From CAVSUR01 sp963731285 (GTDB lineage: Bacteria > Actinomycetota > Actinomycetes > Streptosporangiales > Streptosporangiaceae), in contig CAVSUR010000014.1 in assembly GCA_963731285.1 (NCBI GenBank), forward strand, positions 1,116,001 to 1,180,000: a stretch of DNA of 64,000 nt. The letters run 5' to 3'. Positions within the stretch are counted from its first letter, which is position 1. The number at the start of each line of letters is the position of its first letter. The translations under genes were made by a program, and so were the position numbers. The notes under the pieces are model-generated. The model saw only the letters and a list, made by a program, of their open reading frames with translations, was not told the origin of the DNA and made no database searches. Positions 8,153 through 16,482 of this stretch are shown here, piece by piece.

Positions 8153-9453
8153 TAGGCGGTCCCGAAGAACTTCTGCGCCTGCCGCACCCCGTCAGCGAGC
8201 GCGTCCACCTCGTCGGCGGTGTTGTACACGTAGAACGACGCCCGGGTGGACGCCTGGGCCCCGAGCGCCCGGTGCAGCGGCCAGGCGCAGTGATGGCCGG
8301 TCCGCACCGCGATGCCGAGCTCATCGAGCACCTGGCCCACGTCGTGCGGGTGCAGGTCGTCCACCACGAACGACACCGCGCCGCCGCGGTGCGCCGTGGA
8401 CAGCGGGCCGAGAATCGTGACCCCGTCGATGGCGCCGAGCGCGTCCAGCGCCCGGGCGGTCAGTGCCTCCTCGTGCGCCGCGACGGCGGCCATGCCGAGA
8501 CCGTCCAGGTAATCGCAGGCCGCGGCCAGCCCGACGGCCTGCGCGGCGGCGGGCACGCCGGCCTCGAACCGCTCCGGCGGCGGCAGGAACGTCGAGCCCT
8601 CCATCCGCACGATCTCGATCATCGAGCCGCCGGACACGAACGGGGGCATGGCCTCGAGCAGCTCGCGGCGCCCCCACAGCACGCCGACGCCGGACGGGCC
8701 CAGCATCTTGTGCGCGGAGAAGGCCAGGAAGTCCGCGCCCAGCTCGGCCGTTCGCACCGGCCGGTGCGGCACCGACTGGGCCCCGTCCGCCACGACCAGC
8801 GCGCCGCGGGCGTGCGCCAGCGCGGCGATCTCCGCCACCGGCGGGATGACCCCGGTGACATTGGACTGATGCGTGACCGCCAGCACCCGGGTGCGGTCGG
8901 TGATCAGCTCGGCGGCGTTGCCGATGTCCAGCCGGCCGTCCGGCGTCACCCCGAACCAGCGCAGCGAAGCGCCGGTGCGCTGGCACAGCTGCTGCCACGG
9001 CACCAAGTTAGCGTGATGCTCCATCTCGGTGACCAGCACCTCGTCACCGGGCCCGAGCCGGAACCTGGCGGCCCCCGGTCCGGCGGTGGACGCGTTGGAC
9101 ATCGCGTAGGCGACCAGGTTGATGGCCTCGGTCGCGGACTTGGTGAACACGAGCTCGCCGGGGTCGGCGCCGATGAAGGCGGCCACCCGGGTCCGGGCGC
9201 CCTCGTAGGCGTCGGTGGCCTCCTCACCGAGCAGGTGCGCGCCGCGGTGCGCGGCGGCGTTGTGCACCCGGTAGAAGTCCTGCTCGGCGTCCAGCACCTG
9301 GCGCGGCTTCTGCGCGGTGGCGCCGGAGTCCAGGTAGGTCAGCGGGTGGCCGCCGCGCACCGCCCGGCCGAGTATCGGGAAGTCGGCCCTGACCGCCTCG
9401 GTGTCCAGCGCGGCGGCCGCGGCGCCGGCGTCCCGGACGCCCGTGCTGGTCAT
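8152..9453 (-). CDS. sufS: Cysteine desulfurase SufS
   Basis: A 433-residue PLP enzyme that removes sulfur from cysteine as a persulfide for Fe-S assembly. The Schiff-base Lys lies in FSAHKMLGPSGVGVLWG and the catalytic Cys in RTGHHCAWPLH, both typical of group II desulfurases. The N-terminal FPILGRAV and YLDSGATAQKP segments are standard. The ATG overlaps the sufC stop as ATGA. It acts with SufU, encoded next. Confidence 0.97.
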   Translation of the reverse strand: MTSTGVRDAGAAAAALDTEAVRADFPILGRAVRGGHPLTYLDSGATAQKPRQVLDAEQDFYRVHNAAAHRGAHLLGEEATDAYEGARTRVAAFIGADPGELVFTKSATEAINLVAYAMSNASTAGPGAARFRLGPGDEVLVTEMEHHANLVPWQQLCQRTGASLRWFGVTPDGRLDIGNAAELITDRTRVLAVTHQSNVTGVIPPVAEIAALAHARGALVVADGAQSVPHRPVRTAELGADFLAFSAHKMLGPSGVGVLWGRRELLEAMPPFVSGGSMIEIVRMEGSTFLPPPERFEAGVPAAAQAVGLAAACDYLDGLGMAAVAAHEEALTARALDALGAIDGVTILGPLSTAHRGGAVSFVVDDLHPHDVGQVLDELGIAVRTGHHCAWPLHRALGAQASTRASFYVYNTADEVDALADGVRQAQKFFGTA

Positions 9454-10217
9454 GCCGTCGCGCCGGCTGCGGTGAACCGCTCGTAGCCGCTGGACTCCAG
9501 CTCCTCGGCCAGCTCCGGGCCGCCCTCGGCGACGATCCGGCCACCGACGAACACGTGCACGAAGTCGGGCTGCACGTACCGCAGGATCCGGGTGTAGTGG
9601 GTGATCAGCAGCACGCCGTGGCCGGGATCCTCGCGGTAGGCGTTGATGCCCGCCGAGACGACCTTCAGCGCGTCGATGTCGAGCCCGGAGTCGGTCTCGT
9701 CCAGGATCGCGATCTTCGGGTTGAGCAGCTGAAGCTGCAGGATTTCGTGCCGCTTCTTCTCGCCGCCGGAGAAGCCCTCGTTCAGGTTCCGCTGCGCGAA
9801 CGCCGGGTCGATCTGCAGCGCGTCCATCGCCGCCCGCAGCTCCTTGCCGAAGGTGCGGATCTTCGGCGCCTCGCCGCGCACCGCGGTGATGGCGGTGCGC
9901 AGGAAGTTGGACACCGACACCCCGGGCACCTCGACCGGGTACTGCATGGCCAGGAACAGCCCGGCCCGGGCGCGGGCGTCCACGCTCATCGCCAGCACGT
10001 CCCCGCCGTCCAGGGTGACTGAGCCGCTGGTGACCTGGTATTTGGGGTGGCCGGCGATCGCGTAGGCGAGCGTGGTCTTGCCCGACCCGTTCGGTCCCAT
10101 GATCGCGTGCGTCTGCCCGGCGGAGACCGTCAGGTCCACGCCGCGCAGTACCTCCAGGCTCGTGCCGGCCGCATCCGTCACGCTGGCGTGCAGGTCACGG
10201 ATCTCAAGGGTGGACAT
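9450..10217 (-). CDS. sufC: SufC ATPase of the SUF scaffold
   Basis: A 255-residue ABC-type ATPase that powers the SufB-SufC-SufD scaffold. Walker A is GPNGSGKTT (residues about 41-49), the signature is FSGGEKKRHE, and Walker B is AILDETDSGLDID, the unusual DETDSGLD form that marks SufC. It has no membrane partner, as expected for this soluble ATPase. A ribosome site (GGAG) lies 6 bases before the ATG. Unlike the tightly overlapping genes around it, it has a 105-base leader with tandem repeats after the Rieske gene. Confidence 0.97.
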   Translation of the reverse strand: MSTLEIRDLHASVTDAAGTSLEVLRGVDLTVSAGQTHAIMGPNGSGKTTLAYAIAGHPKYQVTSGSVTLDGGDVLAMSVDARARAGLFLAMQYPVEVPGVSVSNFLRTAITAVRGEAPKIRTFGKELRAAMDALQIDPAFAQRNLNEGFSGGEKKRHEILQLQLLNPKIAILDETDSGLDIDALKVVSAGINAYREDPGHGVLLITHYTRILRYVQPDFVHVFVGGRIVAEGGPELAEELESSGYERFTAAGATA

Positions 10218-10236
10218 CTATCTCTCCTGATTCAGG

Positions 10237-10304
10237 AATCTATGGCTGCTGATTACGGCTCTGCTGATGTAACAGGTGGGCTGCTGTAAGAGGTGGGCTG
10301 CTGT
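10237..10304 (-). repeat. 17-bp tandem repeats in the sufC leader
   Basis: Bases 10271-10287 and 10288-10304 are adjacent 17-bp copies differing at one base. Two weaker units with the same CTGCTG core precede them at about 10237-10253 and 10254-10270. The array fills most of the only sizeable gap in the suf operon. Confidence 0.7.
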
Positions 10305-10322
10305 AGAACGGAACGGGCTGGC

Positions 10323-10634
10323 TTAAGACAGGGCGACATAGACGTCATCGCCGTCGATCTGCACCGGGTAGGTCGGGACCGGCGCGGTGGCCGGCGGCCC
10401 GGTGGGCTTGCCGGTGCGCACGTCGAAGCATGAGCCGTGCAGCCAGCATTCAATCGTGTGGTCGTAGATCTCGCCTTCGGACAGCGGGACCTCCTCATGC
10501 GAGCACACGTCCCGCAGCGCGAAGACTTCCCCGCCGGCCCGGACGATGGCAACCGGCTCGCCGCCGATCTCGACCCCGTGCGCCCCGTCCTCCGGCACAT
10601 CAGCAAGCGCGCAGGCCCGGGTGAACTCGCTCAC
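10323..10634 (-). CDS. Rieske-type [2Fe-2S] ferredoxin of the suf operon
   Basis: A 103-residue protein of the non-heme oxygenase ferredoxin type. The two Rieske motifs are complete: Cys44-x-His46 (CSHEEVPLSEG) and Cys63-x2-His66 (CWLHGSCFDVRTGKP). A small Rieske protein in this exact place between sufD and sufC is usual in actinobacterial suf operons; it is thought to donate electrons for cluster assembly, though this is inference. Its ATG overlaps the sufD stop as ATGA. Confidence 0.93.
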   Translation of the reverse strand: MSEFTRACALADVPEDGAHGVEIGGEPVAIVRAGGEVFALRDVCSHEEVPLSEGEIYDHTIECWLHGSCFDVRTGKPTGPPATAPVPTYPVQIDGDDVYVALS

Positions 10635-11770
10635 GCCAGCTCCTGCTCTATCGCGGTCATCACCCGGTCACGCAGCTCGGGGACCTCGATCTGGTCGATG
10701 AGCTGGCCGAAGAAGCCGCGCAGGACCAGCCGCCGTGCCTCATCGAACGGGATGCCGCGGGCCATCAGGTAGAACAGGTGCTGGTCCTCCAGCCGCCCGC
10801 TGGTGCTGGCGTGCCCGGCCTTGCGCACCTCGCCGGTGAGGATCTCCAGGTTCGGCACCGAGTCGACCCGGGTCCCGTCGGTCAGCACCAGGTTCCGGTT
10901 GGACTCGTACGTATCGGTGCCGGTCGCCTCCGGCCGGATCGCCACATCGCCGATCCACACCGCGTGCGCTCCGTCACCGGCCAGCGCGCCCTTGTAGGTG
11001 ACCCGGCTGCGGCAGTTAGCCTCGGCATGGTCGACGAACAGCCGGTGCTCCAGGTGCTGCCCGGCATCGGCGAAGTACACCCCGCGCAGCTCGGCGTCCC
11101 CGCCGGGGCCGGCGTAGCGCACGGTGGGGGCCAGCCGTACCAGGCTCCCGCCGAGCGTCACCGCGGTATGGGTGAGCTTCGCGTCCCGCCCGAGCTGCGC
11201 ATGATGATGCGACAGGTGCACCGAGTCGTCGTCCCACCCCTGCAGGCTCACCATCGCCAGCGAGGCCCCGTCCCCCACCAGCAGCTCCACGTTGTCGGCA
11301 TACGTCGCGCTGCCCGAGTAGTCGAGCACGACGACGGCCCGCGCATTCGGCCGGACATCGACCACGATGTGGCCGGCCGCCGCCCCGGAGGCATCTTCTC
11401 CGCGAACCGAGATCCACGCAGGCTCCGTGCTCTGCACCTCTTCGGGCACCGTGAGGATGGTCGCCGTCTCGAACGCGGCGAAAGCCCGCGCACTGACCCG
11501 GTCCGCCGGCACGTAGGCGATGCCGATCCGCGGGTCGGCATGCTGCCTTTTCTCAATGACGACACGGGGGTCGGCATCGACTGCGACCGACACCTTCCCG
11601 TCGCCGAAGGCGGCGTCCGCATGCAGCCCGCGCAGCCGCCGCAGCGGCGTGAACCGCCACTCCTCCTCGCGCCCCTGCGGGACCGGGAAGTCCGCCGGGT
11701 CGAACGACTGCGCTTCGTGCAGGCGGGAAACCGGCGCCGACGACTCGACGGCGCCCTGCGCGACGGTCAT
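10631..11770 (-). CDS. sufD: SUF scaffold protein SufD
   Basis: A 379-residue beta-helix subunit of the SufBCD scaffold. The frame shows the SufB/D core (TYKGALAGDGAHAVWIGDVAIRPEATGTDTYESNRNLVLTDG is split over about residues 255-295) and the C-terminal HASTSGRLEDQHLFYLMARGIPFDEARRLVLRGFF segment typical of the family. The start lies at ATG 11770, overlapping the sufB stop by one base. Confidence 0.95.
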   Translation of the reverse strand: MTVAQGAVESSAPVSRLHEAQSFDPADFPVPQGREEEWRFTPLRRLRGLHADAAFGDGKVSVAVDADPRVVIEKRQHADPRIGIAYVPADRVSARAFAAFETATILTVPEEVQSTEPAWISVRGEDASGAAAGHIVVDVRPNARAVVVLDYSGSATYADNVELLVGDGASLAMVSLQGWDDDSVHLSHHHAQLGRDAKLTHTAVTLGGSLVRLAPTVRYAGPGGDAELRGVYFADAGQHLEHRLFVDHAEANCRSRVTYKGALAGDGAHAVWIGDVAIRPEATGTDTYESNRNLVLTDGTRVDSVPNLEILTGEVRKAGHASTSGRLEDQHLFYLMARGIPFDEARRLVLRGFFGQLIDQIEVPELRDRVMTAIEQELA

Positions 11771-13182
11771 CAGCCGACTGCTCCTTCCATCTGCAGCTCG
11801 ATCAGCCGGTTGAGCTCGAGCGCGTACTCCATCGGCAGCTCGCGGGCGATCGGCTCGATGAACCCGCGGACGATCGTGGCCATCGCCTCATCCTCGGTCA
11901 TGCCCCGGCTCATCAGGTAGAACAGCTGGTCCTCGGAGATCTTGGACACGCTGGCCTCGTGGCCCATCTCCACGTCGTCCTCGCGCACGTCCACGTAGGG
12001 ATAAGTGTCAGACCGGCTGATGGAGTCCACCAGCAGCGCGTCGCACTTGACCGTGGACCTGGAGTGCTCGGCGCCCTCCTGCACCTGGACCAGGCCGCGG
12101 TAGGAGGTGCGGCCGCCTGCCCTGGCCACCGACTTGGACACGATCGAGGACGAGGTGTTCGGCGCCAGGTGCACCATCTTGGCCCCGGCGTCCTGGTGCT
12201 GGCCCTGGCCGGCGAACGCGACCGACAGCGTCTCGCCCTTGGCGTGCTCTCCCATCAGGTAGACCGCCGGGTACTTCATCGTGACCTTGGAGCCGATGTT
12301 GCCGTCCACCCACTCCATCGTCGCGCCCGCCTGCGCCACGGCCCGCTTGGTGACCAGGTTGTACACGTTCGCCGACCAGTTCTGGATCGTGGTGTACCGG
12401 CACCGGGCGCCCTTCTTGACGATGATCTCCACCACCGCGGAGTGCAGCGAGTCGGAGGAGTAGATCGGCGCCGTGCAGCCCTCCACGTAGTGGACGTAGG
12501 CGTCCTCGTCGACGATGATCAGGGTCCGCTCGAACTGGCCCATGTTCTCGGTGTTGATCCGGAAGTAGGCCTGCAGCGGGATGTCCACGTGCACGCCCTT
12601 CGGCACGTAGATGAAGCTGCCGCCGGACCAGACCGCGGTGTTCAGCGCGGCGAACTTGTTGTCGCCGACCGGGATGATGGTGGCGAAGTACTCCTGGAAC
12701 AGATCCGGGTGCTCCCTGAGCGCGGTATCAGTGTCCAGGAAGATGACGCCCTTCTCCTCCAGGTCCTCGCGGATCTTGTGGTAGACGACCTCGGACTCGT
12801 ACTGGGCCGCGACCCCGGCGATCAGCCGCTGCTTCTCGGCCTCGGGGATGCCCAGCCTGTCGTAGGTGTTCTTGATGTCGGCGGGCAGCTCGTCCCAGCT
12901 GGCCGCCTGCTTCTCAGTGGACCGGACGAAGTACTTGATGTTCTCGAAGTCGATCCCGGACAGATCCGAGCCCCAGGTCGGCATGGGCTTGCGCCGGAAC
13001 AGCTTGAGGCCCTTGAGCCGCAGCTCGAGCATCCAGTCCGGCTCGCCCTTCCGGGTCGAGATGTCGCGGACGACGTCCTCGTTGAGGCCGCGCCGGGCGG
13101 TGGCGCCCGCGGTATCGGAGTCGGCCCAGCCGAACTTATAGCGATCGAGGCCCTCGAGCTCGGGCCGCGCGATGGTCGTCAT
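11770..13182 (-). CDS. sufB: SUF scaffold protein SufB
   Basis: A 470-residue main scaffold subunit on which the Fe-S cluster is assembled. Conserved stretches include YFRINTENMGQFERTLI, VEGCTAPIYSSDSLH and the C-terminal SEDQLFYLMSRGMTEDEA. The ATG at 13182 is supported by GGAGGA nine bases upstream and by the usual MTTIARPELEGL N-terminus. Upstream the frame remains open into sufR, so a larger 834-codon frame exists; I treat the internal ATG as the true SufB start. It is followed by sufD with a one-base overlap. Confidence 0.95.
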   Translation of the reverse strand: MTTIARPELEGLDRYKFGWADSDTAGATARRGLNEDVVRDISTRKGEPDWMLELRLKGLKLFRRKPMPTWGSDLSGIDFENIKYFVRSTEKQAASWDELPADIKNTYDRLGIPEAEKQRLIAGVAAQYESEVVYHKIREDLEEKGVIFLDTDTALREHPDLFQEYFATIIPVGDNKFAALNTAVWSGGSFIYVPKGVHVDIPLQAYFRINTENMGQFERTLIIVDEDAYVHYVEGCTAPIYSSDSLHSAVVEIIVKKGARCRYTTIQNWSANVYNLVTKRAVAQAGATMEWVDGNIGSKVTMKYPAVYLMGEHAKGETLSVAFAGQGQHQDAGAKMVHLAPNTSSSIVSKSVARAGGRTSYRGLVQVQEGAEHSRSTVKCDALLVDSISRSDTYPYVDVREDDVEMGHEASVSKISEDQLFYLMSRGMTEDEAMATIVRGFIEPIARELPMEYALELNRLIELQMEGAVG

Positions 13183-13995
13183 GCGGAGAATCCTCCGGAC
13201 TCTGTGGTGGTGCGGATATGAGTTCAGCGCCGTCGGCGTGACGTGCGTGGTGCAGATGCCGTCACCGTTGGCAATCGTGGCCAGTCGCTGCACCGGCGTG
13301 TGCAGCAGGCGGCCGAACGCCTCGGTCTCGGCCTCGCAGAGCTGCGGGTACTGCGCGGCCACGTGCGCCACCGGGCAGTGGTGCTGGCACAACTGCTCGC
13401 CCCCGGCCGAGCCGGGCGCGCCGCTGGCCGAGGCCGCGTAGCCATCAGCGGACAGCGCCTCGGCCAGTGCCTGCACGTGCTGCCCCGGCGGGGCGGCGGT
13501 GACCGCGTCGCGGTACCGGTTTTCCAGGCCCGCCGTCTGCTGGCGGGCGAATGCCGCCACCGCGCCAGGCCCGGCCGTCTCGGCCAGGAACCGCAGCGCG
13601 CTGGTGGCCAGGTCGTCGTAAGCGTGCTCGAACGCACTCCGGCCAGCGTCAGTGATCGTGAACAGCCGGGCCGGGCGGCCCCGCCCGCGGCTGCCGCGCG
13701 GCCGGGCGATCCGGGTCTCGATCATCCCGTCGGCGAGCAGGTTATCCAGGTGCCGCCGGACGGCGGCCGGAGTCAGGCCGAGGCGGGCAGACAGCCCGGC
13801 CGCCGTGGCCGGGCCGTTCTCCAGGATCAGCCGGGCGATCCGGCCGCGGGTGGATTGCTCAGTGCCCGGTCCGCCGGGCATGCCCGGCCCCGGGATGCCC
13901 GGACTGGCGGGGGTCTGCGCAACTTGGTCCTGCGCGGGCACGGCCCAGCTGAGCCCGGCGCCCGCGGCGCCCCCGGCAGCTGCTCTCCGTCCCAT
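13183..13995 (-). CDS. sufR: SufR-type Fe-S regulator, frame continuous with sufB
   Basis: A winged-helix repressor of the suf operon. From ATG 13995 there are 271 codons before the SufB start, with no stop between. A Gly/Pro-rich N-terminal tail precedes the helix-turn-helix at about residues 48-110 (ENGPATAAGLSARLGLTPAAVRRHLDNLL). The cluster-binding cysteines are Cys203, Cys207 and Cys220 (CQHHCPVAH...QLCEAE), with Cys248 in ICTTHV. SufR proteins hold a [4Fe-4S] cluster and release DNA when it is lost. The missing stop means readthrough would yield a SufR-SufB fusion; a one-base slip just after the CTTHV motif would place a TGA within 20 bases, so a sequence error is possible. It autoregulates through an inverted repeat upstream, by inference. 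Confidence 0.85.
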
Positions 13996-14002
13996 GTTTT
14001 TC

Positions 14003-14020
14003 ACAACATCAGTATGTCGT
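14003..14020. promoter_or_regulatory. Probable SufR operator
   Basis: ACAACAT (14003-14009) and ATGTCGT (14014-14020) form an inverted repeat with 6 of 7 pairs and a 4-base centre, starting 8 bases upstream of the sufR start codon. Position and CAAC/GTTG-like half-sites fit an autogenous SufR site. The area is markedly AT-richer than its surroundings. Confidence 0.55.
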
Positions 14021-14100
14021 AAATACTTCCGGGCCTGCAATTGGGGTTGCCACCGGGCCAGGATGCCGCTACCGCGGCAGGTGAGGCCGGGTGCAGCGTG

Positions 14101-14202
14101 GTCGGCCAGATCACCGGCGGCGACCCCGGCGTCACCGGCATCTACTACGACGACACCCCGCTGACCGGGTGCACGCGGGCCATCCGGCCGTACCGGGGAT
14201 GA
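14101..14202 (+). pseudogene. Remnant of an alkaline phosphatase/phosphodiesterase-family gene
   Basis: The frame from 14101 to TGA at 14200-14202 reads VGQITGGDPGVTGIYYDDTPL, then runs on to a stop. This is the metal-site region TGGxPGxTGxYYDD of the type I phosphodiesterase/nucleotide pyrophosphatase family. Nothing else of such a protein is present on either side, so it is a short relic. It lies between sufR and the next plus-strand gene, at the left border of accessory insert 1. Confidence 0.6.
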
Positions 14203-14209
14203 TGTCGGC

Positions 14210-15148
14210 ATGGATGAGGCAGCGGCTGCGGCCAGGAGGATGTGGCGGCTCTTCGAGCCGGTGCACATAGTCACCTACTTCGCGCCCGAGGCGAAGGCGG
14301 CGTTCGAGGCCGCGGGCCTGCGCGGCTTCTGGCGCGGCTACTTCGCCGGCCGCGCCGCGCCGCTCGGCGCGGTGGGCGCAGCACCGGTGGTCGCGGCCTT
14401 CTTCAGCTTCGCGCCGCCGATGGCGGCCCGGGCGCTGCCCGCCGTCTGGGACCTGGTCCCTCCCGCCGGGGCGCTGGCCGCCCGTAGCGCCGGAGCCGTC
14501 GCCGCCCTGCGGCGGCTGCTCGGGATAAGCACCGATGCTGCGGTGCCTGTCCCGGTCGCCGAGGCGGCGGACCAGCTGGCCGGGGTGATCTCCGGGCTGG
14601 ACGGGGCCGGGCGTCCGCTGGGCGGCCCGAACGCCGTGCTGCCGGTGCCGGACGAGCCGCTGGCCCGGCTGTGGCATGCGGCCACCGTGCTGCGCGAGCA
14701 CCGGGGCGACGGGCACGTGGCCGCGCTGGTGGCGGCCGGCTTCGACGGCTGCGAGTCGGTGGTGCTGCGGTGCGCCGTCGATTCGGCCGCCGCCGACCTG
14801 GCCGCGACCTGGCAGCCGTCCGGATCGCTGACCGGCCCGTCGGCCCCGCGCGAGCGGATCCAGCCGGCCCGGGGCTGGACTGACGCGGAGTGGGACGCCG
14901 CCGCCGGGCGGCTGGCCGGGCGCGGGCTGACTGACGCGGCCGGGACCGCCACCGCGGCCGGGATCGCCGCGCACCGCGCGGTCGAGGAGACGACCGACCT
15001 GGCCGCTGCCCGCCCGTGGGCCCGGATCGGCCCGGCCGCGACCGGCCGGCTGGCGGAAATCCTGCTGCCGGTGACGCGGGCCGCGGCGGCCGCGCTGCCG
15101 TTCCCCAACCCGGTCGGCGTCCCCGAGCCCGAGCCGGCCGGGCACTGA
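14210..15148 (+). CDS. SCO6745-family protein
   Basis: A 312-residue protein with the layout of the actinobacterial SCO6745 family: an N-terminal MWRLFEPVHIVTYFAPEA segment, AAAFAFRAA-type helices around residues 40-75, the SLP-like middle and a C-terminal helix-turn-helix-like region (RGWTDAEWDAAAGRLAGRGLTDAAGTAT, split here as about residues 222-250). The C-terminal half resembles winged-helix domains. Function is unknown; no catalytic motif is visible. The ATG at 14210 lies 6 bases after GATGAT, so the mRNA may be leaderless. It is followed 33 bases later by a truncated methyltransferase gene. Confidence 0.8.
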   Translation: MDEAAAAARRMWRLFEPVHIVTYFAPEAKAAFEAAGLRGFWRGYFAGRAAPLGAVGAAPVVAAFFSFAPPMAARALPAVWDLVPPAGALAARSAGAVAALRRLLGISTDAAVPVPVAEAADQLAGVISGLDGAGRPLGGPNAVLPVPDEPLARLWHAATVLREHRGDGHVAALVAAGFDGCESVVLRCAVDSAAADLAATWQPSGSLTGPSAPRERIQPARGWTDAEWDAAAGRLAGRGLTDAAGTATAAGIAAHRAVEETTDLAAARPWARIGPAATGRLAEILLPVTRAAAAALPFPNPVGVPEPEPAGH

Positions 15149-15181
15149 CATGCCCCGGCGGCATCGCGGACGGAGGCTGAG

Positions 15182-15508
15182 GTGAGCGCAGCAGCCATCC
15201 CCGGCGCTCCGGCCGCAGGCTCCGCCCGGAGCGCATCTTCCCTGCCGCCACTCCCGGGCAGCACCGAGAGGCCGGCAGACCCGGACGGCACGGCCTGCCG
15301 CCCGGACGGCTGGTTCGAGCGCCTGTACGCGGCGGCGGCCACCGGCGCGGCCACCGTGCCGTGGGATTCCGGTGAGCCCGAGCGGCTGCTCGCGCAGTGG
15401 GCCGGCCTGCACCGCCTGGCCGGGGCCGGCCGCCGGGCGCTGGTGGTGGGCTGCGGCCCGGGATACGACGCCGAGTTCGTGGCCGGACTCGGGTCAGGCC
15501 GGCGGCGC
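15182..15508 (+). pseudogene. 5' fragment of a SAM-dependent methyltransferase gene
   Basis: A GTG start with GGAGG seven bases upstream opens a frame with a methyltransferase N-terminus: WFERLYAAAATG, VPWDSGEPERLL, then motif I, RALVVGCGPGYDAEFVAGLG (about residues 84-104). Similarity ends abruptly at about base 15490; afterwards the frame runs antisense to the GntR regulator and through a G/C palindrome. About two thirds of a typical enzyme is missing. The frame stays formally open to 16357 but this is a shadow. Confidence 0.75.
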
Positions 15509-16282
15509 AGGGGGGGCCCGGGGGGGCGTCCCCCCTGGGTTGCACATCAGGAAGCCGCGCAGCAGGGCGGCGGTTCCGGCCAGGTGCTCGGCGACCGCGC
15601 GGCGGGCGCGGTCGGGCTGCCCGGCCATGATCGCGTCGGCGATCGCAGTGTGCTGGCGCGCGGTGTGGTCGATGTTGCGCTGCAGCACCGGGATCGCGTT
15701 GAGCAGGTCGTTCAGCCGCATCCGGGCGTCGGCGCAGGCGGCCGCCAGCAGCGCGGAGCCGGTCAGCTCGCCGATCGACAGGTGGAACAGCGTGTCCAGG
15801 CGGCGGTAGTCCTGCGGGCACGCGCCGTCCAGGTCGGCCAGCCTGGCGCGAAGTACCGAGCGGATCCGGCGGGCGCCGTCGCCCGGCTGGGCCGCCAGCC
15901 GGGCCGCGGCCTCGGCGGCGCCGGTCTCCACGGCCAGCCGGAACGTGAGCGCGTCGGCGAGCCTGTCCCCTTCTATCAGGGTCAGCCGGCGCAGCTCGGC
16001 GGTGTCCGGGGCAGGCGGGACGGAGGTGATGAAAGTGCCGCCGAACCGGCCCCGGCGGGATTCGACGTAGCCTGCCTGCGCCAGCTCGCGGATGGCCTCC
16101 CGCAGGGTGATCCGGCTGATGCCCAGCTGCGCGGACAGCTCGCGCTCGGCCGGGAACCGCCGGCCGGGCGCGATCATCCCCAGCTTGATCACGGTCAGCA
16201 GCCGCTCGACCGTCTCCTCGAACGCGTTGCCGCGCCGGACCGGGCGCAGCACGCTGGTGAGGTCAACCTCGCTGTCGGCCAC
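15494..16282 (-). CDS. GntR/FadR-family transcriptional regulator
   Basis: A 262-residue regulator with an N-terminal winged helix-turn-helix (GRRFPAERELSAQLGISRITLREAIRELAQAGYVE split, about residues 38-75) and a C-terminal all-helical FCD ligand domain with the metal-binding D...H...H pattern (DYRRLDTLFHLSI, HTARQHTAI, AVAEHL). The GTG at 16282 is preferred: GGAGGG precedes it, whereas an in-frame ATG at 16330 has no ribosome site. It diverges from the permease operon and a palindrome lies between them, so it probably controls that operon in response to its substrate. The last 15 or so residues (NPGGTPPRAPPAPPA) lie beyond the domain and are encoded by a G/C palindrome at a gene junction. 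Confidence 0.88.
   Translation of the reverse strand: MADSEVDLTSVLRPVRRGNAFEETVERLLTVIKLGMIAPGRRFPAERELSAQLGISRITLREAIRELAQAGYVESRRGRFGGTFITSVPPAPDTAELRRLTLIEGDRLADALTFRLAVETGAAEAAARLAAQPGDGARRIRSVLRARLADLDGACPQDYRRLDTLFHLSIGELTGSALLAAACADARMRLNDLLNAIPVLQRNIDHTARQHTAIADAIMAGQPDRARRAVAEHLAGTAALLRGFLMCNPGGTPPRAPPAPPA
15510..15536. terminator. G/C palindrome between convergent gene ends
   Basis: The minus strand reads GGGGGGACGCCCCCCC at 15535-15520, flanked by a further C7 run at 15516-15510. The 16-base core is identical to one at 40051-40066. Both sit between converging genes, so a bidirectional terminator hairpin is the simplest reading. Confidence 0.55.
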
Positions 16283-16382
16283 TCGCCCTCCGGTGGTCAG
16301 TACGCCCCCGCCGGTTCTGCTGAGGCGCATGTGATGAATCTGGCCCCGGGGTCTTGAACATCACGGCGCTCACATCCATCAT

Positions 16383-16400
16383 TGGTCTGAAATTAGACCA
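16383..16400. promoter_or_regulatory. GntR/FadR-type operator palindrome
   Basis: TGGTCT (16383-16388) and AGACCA (16395-16400) are perfect inverted half-sites around GAAATT. The TGGT...ACCA form is the usual one for FadR-subfamily regulators. It lies in the divergent region between the regulator (start 16282) and the permease (start 16483), suited to controlling both. Confidence 0.75.
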
Positions 16401-16482
16401 TTGAAGCGACAGCGCGGCCAGCCGGCGCAGGCAGCAGGTCTCCCCTTACGCCAGCACTGTTCAGCCACCCAAGGAGCACTCC

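Noticed and set aside
11959..13221. 420-codon plus-strand frame opposite sufB
   Set aside because: It lies wholly antisense to the highly conserved sufB; long shadow frames are expected at this GC content, and its His/Val/Arg-rich sequence matches nothing.
14403..15821. 472-codon minus-strand frame
   Set aside because: Arg/Pro/Ala-only sequence overlapping three better-supported features on both strands.
15509..16357. Extension of the methyltransferase frame into the GntR region
   Set aside because: Methyltransferase similarity ends near 15490; the rest is antisense to a gene with clear HTH and FCD domains.
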